Positions 25,111 to 32,713 of a stretch of 32,713 nt of DNA are shown here, piece after piece. The stretch comes from Betaproteobacteria bacterium RIFCSPLOWO2_02_FULL_67_26 (GTDB lineage: Bacteria > Pseudomonadota > Gammaproteobacteria > Burkholderiales > SG8-41): NCBI GenBank assembly GCA_001771935.1, contig MERD01000041.1, positions 1-32,713 of the forward strand. The letters run 5' to 3'. Made by a program: the position numbers and the translations under genes. The notes beneath the pieces were generated by a model. That model was given only the letters and a program-made list of their open reading frames with translations, was not told the origin of the DNA and ran no database searches. Within the stretch, counting starts at the first letter, position 1, and each line of letters starts with the position of its first letter.

Positions 25111-25917
25111 ATGGCACAGACCCGAATTGCAATCACCGGTGCTGGCGGGCGCATGGGCCGTGCGCTGCTCGAGGCCGTGCTGAGCGCGCCCGACCTGAAG
25201 CTCGCCGCGGCGCTCGAGCAGAAGGGCAACCCCGCGGTCGGCAGGGATGCCGGCGAGCTGACGGGCTCTCCCTGCGGGGTCAAAATCGGCGACGATGCCG
25301 CGGGCGCGATCGCGGCGAGCGACGTCCTCGTGGACTTTACGCGCCCCGACGGCACGCTGGCGTATCTAGCCGCCTGCCGCAAGCAGGGCGTGAAGCTGGT
25401 GATCGGCACCACCGGGTTCAACGAGACGCAGAAGCGGGAGATTGCGGAGGCGACGCGCGACGTGGCGATCGTCATGTCCCCCAACTTCAGCGTCGGCGTG
25501 AACGTCGCGTTCCGGCTGCTCCAGGTCGCGGCCGCGGCGCTCGGCAAGGGATACGACGTGGAAATCGTGGAAGCGCACCACCGGCTCAAGGTGGACGCGC
25601 CCTCCGGCACCGCGCTGCGCATGGGAGAGGTTGTCGCGCAGGCGCTCGGCCGCGACCTGAAAAAGGCCGCGATCTACGGGCGCGAGGGCGTGACCGGAGA
25701 GCGCAAGGACGAGACCATCGGTTTTGCCACGGTGCGCGGCGGCGACCTCGTCGGCGACCACACCGTGATGTTCATCGGCGCCGGCGAGCGCCTGGAAATC
25801 TCCCATCGCGCCTCCAGCCGGTCGAATTTCGCCAACGGCGCGCTGCGCGCTGCCCGCTTCGTCGCGTCGAAAAAGAGCGGCCTCTTCGACATGGCCGACG
25901 TGCTGGGTTTGCGCTAG
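25111..25917 (+). CDS. dapB: 4-hydroxy-tetrahydrodipicolinate reductase
   Basis: NAD(P)H-dependent step in the DAP pathway for lysine and peptidoglycan. 268 residues from the ATG at 25111; the frame is open upstream inside bamE, but MAQTRIAITGAGGRMGRALL is the canonical N-terminus with the Rossmann GxGGRMG. The catalytic stretch is EAHHRLKVDAPSGTAL: the His and the Lys are present, and the residue before Lys is Leu where E. coli has His, a variable position of the family signature. It ends with SGLFDMADVLGL, also canonical. A promoter for carA lies immediately downstream. Confidence 0.97.
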   Translation: MAQTRIAITGAGGRMGRALLEAVLSAPDLKLAAALEQKGNPAVGRDAGELTGSPCGVKIGDDAAGAIAASDVLVDFTRPDGTLAYLAACRKQGVKLVIGTTGFNETQKREIAEATRDVAIVMSPNFSVGVNVAFRLLQVAAAALGKGYDVEIVEAHHRLKVDAPSGTALRMGEVVAQALGRDLKKAAIYGREGVTGERKDETIGFATVRGGDLVGDHTVMFIGAGERLEISHRASSRSNFANGALRAARFVASKKSGLFDMADVLGLR

Positions 25918-25924
25918 CGGCGCG

Positions 25925-25953
25925 TTGCCGCGAGGCGCGGCTTCACGTATAAT
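25925..25953 (+). promoter_or_regulatory. Sigma70-like promoter for carAB with inverted repeat in the spacer
   Basis: TTGCCG (25925-25930) and a perfect TATAAT (25948-25953) are 17 bases apart, eight bases after the dapB stop. Expected transcription start is near 25960. GCCGCG-AGG-CGCGGC (25927-25941) is an inverted repeat overlapping the -35 and spacer; it may be an operator or the end hairpin of the dapB message. Confidence 0.65.
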
Positions 25954-25964
25954 TCAGTCGGTTG

Positions 25965-26007
25965 GCGGGAGGGGCTTGAAAGCCTCTCCCGCTTTGTGTA
26001 TATACAC
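25965..26007 (+). terminator. carA leader hairpin (terminator/attenuator-like) plus 12-bp palindrome
   Basis: GCGGGAGGGGCT (25965-25976) pairs with AGCCTCTCCCGC (25981-25992) over twelve positions with a single G-U pair, around the loop TGAA, followed by TTTGTGT. The predicted start is about five bases upstream, so the carA mRNA begins almost at once with this stem. It can terminate read-through from dapB or act as an attenuator for carAB. A perfect palindrome GTGTATATACAC (25996-26007) follows. carA starts 20 bases later. Confidence 0.6.
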
Positions 26008-26026
26008 CTGAAATCAAGAGGTTAGC

Positions 26027-27194
26027 GTGTCGCGGGCCCCGGCCATCCTGGTCCTCAAAGATGGCACCGTTTTCCGCGGCACGTCCATTGGCGCCGAGGG
26101 CCTGGCCGTGGGCGAGGTGGTGTTCAACACCGCCATGACCGGCTACCAGGAAATCCTCACCGATCCGTCCTACTGCCGGCAGCTCGTCACCCTCACATAC
26201 CCGCACATCGGCAACACCGGGACGAATCCCGTGGATGTCGAATCGGACCGGATCTACGCTGCAGGCCTGGTCATCCGCGACCTGCCACTGCTGTCGTCGA
26301 GCTGGCGCAAGCAGTCCACGCTTTCCGACACCCTCAGGCAGGGCGGCGTGCCCGCGATCGCGGACATCGATACGCGCAGGCTCACGCGGCTCCTGCGCGA
26401 CAAGGGGGCGCAGGATGGTTGCCTGATGGCCGGCAAGGTCAGCGAGAAGGATGCGCTCAGGGCCGCCCGCGGCTTCTCGGGGCTGGTCGGAATGGATCTC
26501 GCCAGGGTGGTGAGCTGCAACAAGCCCTACGAGTGGGAGGAAAGCACGTGGTCCCTGGGGCAGGGTTACGGCCGCCTCGCCGATCCGCGCTTTCATGTCG
26601 TGGCTTGCGACTATGGCGTCAAGCGCAATATCCTGAGAAAGCTCGTCTCGCGGGGCTGCCGCGTGACCGTGGTCCCGGCGCAGGCTCCGGCGGACGACGT
26701 GCTCGCGTTGAAGCCGGACGGCGTGTTTCTATCCAACGGCCCCGGCGATCCCGAACCGTGCGATTACGCGATCCGGGCGATCCGCAGGTTTCTCGACATC
26801 GGCATCCCGACGTTCGGCATCTGCCTTGGCCACCAGTTGATGGGACTCGCGAGCGGCGCGAAGACCCTCAAGATGAAATTCGGCCACCACGGCGCGAACC
26901 ACCCGGTGCAGGACCTCGATACCGGCCGCGTGATGATCACGAGCCAGAACCACGGTTTCGCGGTGGACGCGGCGACCCTGCCCGCGACCGCGCGAATCAC
27001 GCACCTTTCGCTCTTCGACGGCAGTCTCCAGGGTTTCGCGCGCACCGATTGCCCCGCGTTCTGCTTCCAGGGCCACCCCGAGGCGAGCCCGGGACCCCAT
27101 GACGTCGATTACCTCTTCGACAAGTTCGTGAAGCTGATGGAAGAACATTCTTCCAAGGCACAAGGCACTAGGCACGAGGTACAAGGAGTCGGCC

Positions 27195-27211
<17 letters not shown>
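26027..27211 (+). CDS. carA: Carbamoyl-phosphate synthase small subunit (glutaminase)
   Basis: Hydrolyses glutamine and passes ammonia to CarB for carbamoyl phosphate, the precursor of arginine and pyrimidines. 394 residues; GTG start with AAGAGG upstream. The N-terminal domain (about 1-150) contains [19 protein letters not shown]. The class I amidotransferase domain has Cys266 (FGICLGHQL), His350 and Glu352 ([10 protein letters not shown]). The conserved protein ends near FVKLMEEHS (about 375). The last ~18 residues ([18 protein letters not shown]) come from a heptamer repeat and carB leader sequence, an unusual added tail. It overlaps carB by 17 bases. Confidence 0.97.
27155..27189. repeat. 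7-bp tandem repeat (A/T/G)AGGCAC inside the carA 3' end, donating the carB ribosome site
   Basis: Units in register: AAGGCAC (27155), AAGGCAC (27162), TAGGCAC (27169), GAGGTAC (27176), AAGGAGT (27183). The last unit supplies AAGGAG, seven bases before the carB ATG. The array is translated as the CarA tail, whose stop lies beyond it at 27209. Confidence 0.8.
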
Positions 27212-30434
<3,223 letters not shown>

Positions 30435-30437
30435 GTC

Positions 30438-30914
30438 ATGGGCAAGATCCCGATTACCATAACCGGCGCGGAGAAGCTGCGCGCCGAGCTGCACGAGCTG
30501 AAGACGGTCCGGCGGCCCGCTATCGTCACCGCCATCGCGGAGGCGCGCTCGCACGGCGACCTCTCCGAGAACGCGGAATATCACGCGGCCAAGGAGCGCC
30601 AGAGCTTCACCGAGGGCCGCATCGCCGAGCTCGAGAGCAAGCTCGCCAACGCCCAGATCATCAATCCGGCGCTGCTCGAAGCCGACGGCCGCTGCGTATT
30701 CGGCGCCACCATAGACCTCGAGGACATGGGCAGCGGGGAGGTCGTGACCTACCAGATCGTCGGCGACGACGAAGCCGACATCAAGCAGGGCAAGATCTCG
30801 ATCAGCTCGCCGATCGCGCGCGCGCTGATCGGCAAGCAATCGGGCGACGTCGCGGAAGTCCACGCGCCCAGCGGCGTGCGGGAGTACGAGATCCTCGACG
30901 TCAAATACATCTAG
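30438..30914 (+). CDS. greA: Transcription elongation factor GreA
   Basis: Binds the RNA polymerase secondary channel and stimulates cleavage of backtracked RNA. 158 residues, exact family length. The N-terminal coiled-coil hairpin covers about 1-75, with the acidic tip in [20 protein letters not shown] (the D and E that act at the polymerase active site). The C-terminal FKBP-like domain has [20 protein letters not shown] and [13 protein letters not shown]. Start lies three bases after the carB stop, so it is cotranscribed with carAB, an arrangement conserved in proteobacteria. Confidence 0.98.
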   Translation: MGKIPITITGAEKLRAELHELKTVRRPAIVTAIAEARSHGDLSENAEYHAAKERQSFTEGRIAELESKLANAQIINPALLEADGRCVFGATIDLEDMGSGEVVTYQIVGDDEADIKQGKISISSPIARALIGKQSGDVAEVHAPSGVREYEILDVKYI

Positions 30915-30933
30915 CGAGGAGTGAACTCGGTCC

Positions 30934-31284
30934 TCACCGGCGTTGAAAGGCGCGCTTGGGGCGAAATCGGGGCTTTTTCCGGGGGCGGGATGCCGCTTGC
31001 GGCTCGTTTCCCTCAGGGCGCGGCCGGTAGATGACCAGGATCTTCCCGATGTGCTGCACCGGGCAGGCATCCAGCGCCTCGCAAATTGCCGCCGGCATGA
31101 GCCGGCGTCGTTCCCGGTCGTCACCCAGCACCCGGATCTTGATGAGCTCATGGTTCTTGAGCGCGAGGCCGATCTCATGCAGCACGGCCGGCGTCAGGCC
31201 TGCCTCGCCGATCATGATGACCGGATGGAGATGATGGGCCCGCGCGCGCAGGGAGCGGCGTTCGGCTGGCGTGAGTGATTTCAT
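30934..31284 (-). CDS. yhbY: RNA-binding protein YhbY (CRS1-YhbY/CRM domain)
   Basis: A small protein linked to the 50S ribosomal subunit assembly pathway. 116 residues. The CRM domain spans about 1-95: LTPAERRSLRARAHHLHPVI, then IGEAGLTPAVLHEI (GxxG loop) and ELIKIRVLGDDRERRRLM. The basic C-terminal tail (SRPRKKPRFRPKRAFQRR) is suited to RNA. Convergent with greA (19-base gap) and divergent from rlmE with only 16 bases between their starts, as in many gamma- and betaproteobacteria. No Shine-Dalgarno sequence is visible. Confidence 0.93.
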   Translation of the reverse strand: MKSLTPAERRSLRARAHHLHPVIMIGEAGLTPAVLHEIGLALKNHELIKIRVLGDDRERRRLMPAAICEALDACPVQHIGKILVIYRPRPEGNEPQAASRPRKKPRFRPKRAFQRR

Positions 31285-31300
31285 GACGCGAGTCTAGACC

Positions 31301-31963
31301 ATGGGCCGAGTGCGCGGCAAAAGCTGGATGCAGGAACACGTCGCCGATGCGTACGTGAAGCGCGCGCGCGCGGAAGGGCGGCGCTCGCGCGCCGCCTACA
31401 AGCTCGACGAGATCGCAGTGCGCGACCGGCTGTTCCGGCCCGGCATGGTGGTCGTCGATCTCGGCGCGGCACCCGGTGGCTGGTCCCAGGTCGCCGCGGG
31501 GCGGGTCGCGCCGCGGGGCAAGATCGTTGCGCTCGATCTCCTCGAGATGGCGCCGGTGGCCGGAGTGAACTTTCTGCGCGGCGATTTCCAGGACGACGCG
31601 GTGCTGGCGGAGGTGGTGCGCACGCTTGGCGGGCAGCCCGTCGACCTTGTGCTTTCCGATATGGCCCCCAACTTGTCGGGTATCGCCGCGACCGACCAGG
31701 CGCGCGCCCTGGAGCTGGCCGAGCTGGCGCTGGACTTTGCGTTGAAGCATTTGAAACCGCAGGGTAATTTTCTGGTCAAACTGTTTCAGGGAGCGGGTTT
31801 CGAGGAATTCCTGAGGACATTGCGCAGTCGCTTTCAGTCGGTTGCGGTCCGCAAGCCCGAAGCTTCCCGCAGCCGCTCGAGCGAGGTGTACCTGCTCGCG
31901 AAGGGTCTGCGGCGGGCGGGCGACGGCAGCGGCTCTGCTGCGCCGCGGGCGAAAAGAGTCTAG
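31301..31963 (+). CDS. rlmE: 23S rRNA (uridine-2'-O)-methyltransferase RlmE (FtsJ/RrmJ)
   Basis: Methylates the 2'-OH of U2552 (E. coli numbering) in 23S rRNA during late 50S assembly, using SAM. 220 residues. The SAM motif is [18 protein letters not shown]. The catalytic K-D-K-E tetrad is at K34 (AAYKLDEI), D120 ([12 protein letters not shown]), K160 (FLVKLFQG) and E195 ([10 protein letters not shown]). The short basic tail is variable. It shares a divergent region with yhbY and precedes ftsH by 31 bases, matching the E. coli yhbY/rlmE-ftsH layout. Confidence 0.97.
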   Translation: MGRVRGKSWMQEHVADAYVKRARAEGRRSRAAYKLDEIAVRDRLFRPGMVVVDLGAAPGGWSQVAAGRVAPRGKIVALDLLEMAPVAGVNFLRGDFQDDAVLAEVVRTLGGQPVDLVLSDMAPNLSGIAATDQARALELAELALDFALKHLKPQGNFLVKLFQGAGFEEFLRTLRSRFQSVAVRKPEASRSRSSEVYLLAKGLRRAGDGSGSAAPRAKRV

Positions 31964-31994
31964 AATTGAGTCAGTTAGAACATAAGGACACGCC

Positions 31995-32713
31995 TTGAAC
32001 AACCTGGTTAAAAACGTGGCGATCTGGCTGGTGATCGCGCTCGTGCTGATGACCGTGTTCAATCAGTTCAGCACGCGCCAGACCGTCCAGAAGGCGATGG
32101 AGTACTCCCAGTTCATCGAGGAGGTGAAGCAGGGGCGCATCGCCAAGGTCACCATCGAAGGGCGGGTACTGAAGGGCGTCAAGACGACCGGCGAGCGCTT
32201 CACCACCTATTCGCCATCCGACCCGTGGCTGGTCTCGGACCTGCTCAAGAACGGGGTCATCATCGAGGCCAAGCCCGAGGAAGAGCCCTCGCTCATCATG
32301 AACATATTCGTGTCGTGGTTCCCGATGCTGTTGCTGATCGGCGTGTGGATCTTCTTCATGCGCCAGATGCAGGGCGGAGGCCGCGGCGGCGCGTTCTCGT
32401 TCGGCAAGAGCCGCGCGCGCATGCTCGACGAATCCAACAATACGATCACCTTCGCCGATGTAGCGGGCTGCGAGGAAGCGAAGGAGGAAGTCGCGGAACT
32501 GGTCGAGTTCCTGCGCGACCCCTCGAAATTCCAGAAGCTCGGCGGGCGCATCCCGCGCGGCGTGCTGATGGTCGGCAACCCCGGCACCGGCAAGACGCTG
32601 CTGGCGAAGGCGATCGCGGGCGAGGCCAAGGTGCCGTTCTTCTCGATCTCCGGCTCCGATTTCGTCGAGATGTTCGTCGGCGTCGGCGCGGCGCGCGTGC
32701 GCGACATGTTCGA
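31995..32713 (+). CDS. ftsH: ATP-dependent zinc metalloprotease FtsH (partial, C-terminus beyond window)
   Basis: A membrane-anchored AAA+ protease that degrades misfolded membrane proteins and regulators such as sigma32 and LpxC. The first 239 codons are present. TTG start with AAGGA upstream. TM1 lies at about 8-22 ([15 protein letters not shown]), followed by a periplasmic domain of about 75 residues, TM2 ([19 protein letters not shown]) and the AAA region with [15 protein letters not shown]. Walker A reads GNPGTGKT where nearly all FtsH proteins have [29 protein letters not shown] at the window end includes the pore loop (FVG). Protease motif HEXXH is beyond the window. Confidence 0.97.
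   Translation, partial: MNNLVKNVAIWLVIALVLMTVFNQFSTRQTVQKAMEYSQFIEEVKQGRIAKVTIEGRVLKGVKTTGERFTTYSPSDPWLVSDLLKNGVIIEAKPEEEPSLIMNIFVSWFPMLLLIGVWIFFMRQMQGGGRGGAFSFGKSRARMLDESNNTITFADVAGCEEAKEEVAELVEFLRDPSKFQKLGGRIPRGVLMVGNPGTGKTLLAKAIAGEAKVPFFSISGSDFVEMFVGVGAARVRDMF

Overview
This is a GC-rich chromosomal segment from a betaproteobacterium. The assignment rests on gene order and is not a species identification. Two blocks are typical of that class: hrcA-hemH-grpE-dnaK-dnaJ divergent from nadK-recN, and fur divergent from bamE-dapB-carA-carB-greA, followed by yhbY divergent from rlmE-ftsH. Both ends of the window cut genes: a periplasmic cyclophilin at the left and ftsH at the right.

Layout. 1-2530 (minus strand): cyclophilin fragment, an L,D-transpeptidase and a secreted TPR protein; the last two carry related C-terminal domains. 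2707-6303 (plus): cysS, an enolase-superfamily enzyme and corA. 6353-12422 (minus): the heat-shock cluster hrcA-hemH-grpE-dnaK-dnaJ, with a sigma32-like promoter before grpE and strong hairpins between dnaK and dnaJ. 12471-15012 (plus): nadK and recN. 15021-23938: an accessory block between recN and fur. It holds a TPR/glycosyltransferase protein, a CoA-transferase plus acyl-CoA dehydrogenase pair, a HAD hydrolase, and a chromate-resistance-like cassette. 23957-32713: the conserved fur/bamE/dapB/carAB/greA/yhbY/rlmE/ftsH region (cell envelope, lysine, arginine/pyrimidine, RNA and protease functions).

The most unusual part is 19893-23938. A full-length ChrB faces a MATE-family exporter, a small lipoprotein and a rhodanese-ChrB_C fusion, with no ChrA transporter present. 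A sigma70-like promoter with an overlapping dyad drives the MATE gene. Its leader of about 125 nt can fold into four consecutive hairpins; the last has a C(UCCG)G tetraloop and buries the ribosome binding site. A copy of the hairpin arm sequence can instead pair with early coding sequence, which is the layout of a switch.

A second window-wide theme is a set of short degenerate tandem arrays at gene boundaries, mostly with a 7-base period and a GTGAC or GTGAAC core. They sit directly after stop codons. They provide stop codons (one tract holds the stops of two convergent genes), provide Shine-Dalgarno sequences (carB) and in one case extend a protein (the CarA tail). Two of the arrays switch orientation without losing the 7-base phase.

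No tRNA, rRNA, CRISPR array, insertion sequence or phage gene was recognised. No gene-free stretch exceeds 300 bases; the longest is the chrB/MATE divergent region at 20844-21108.
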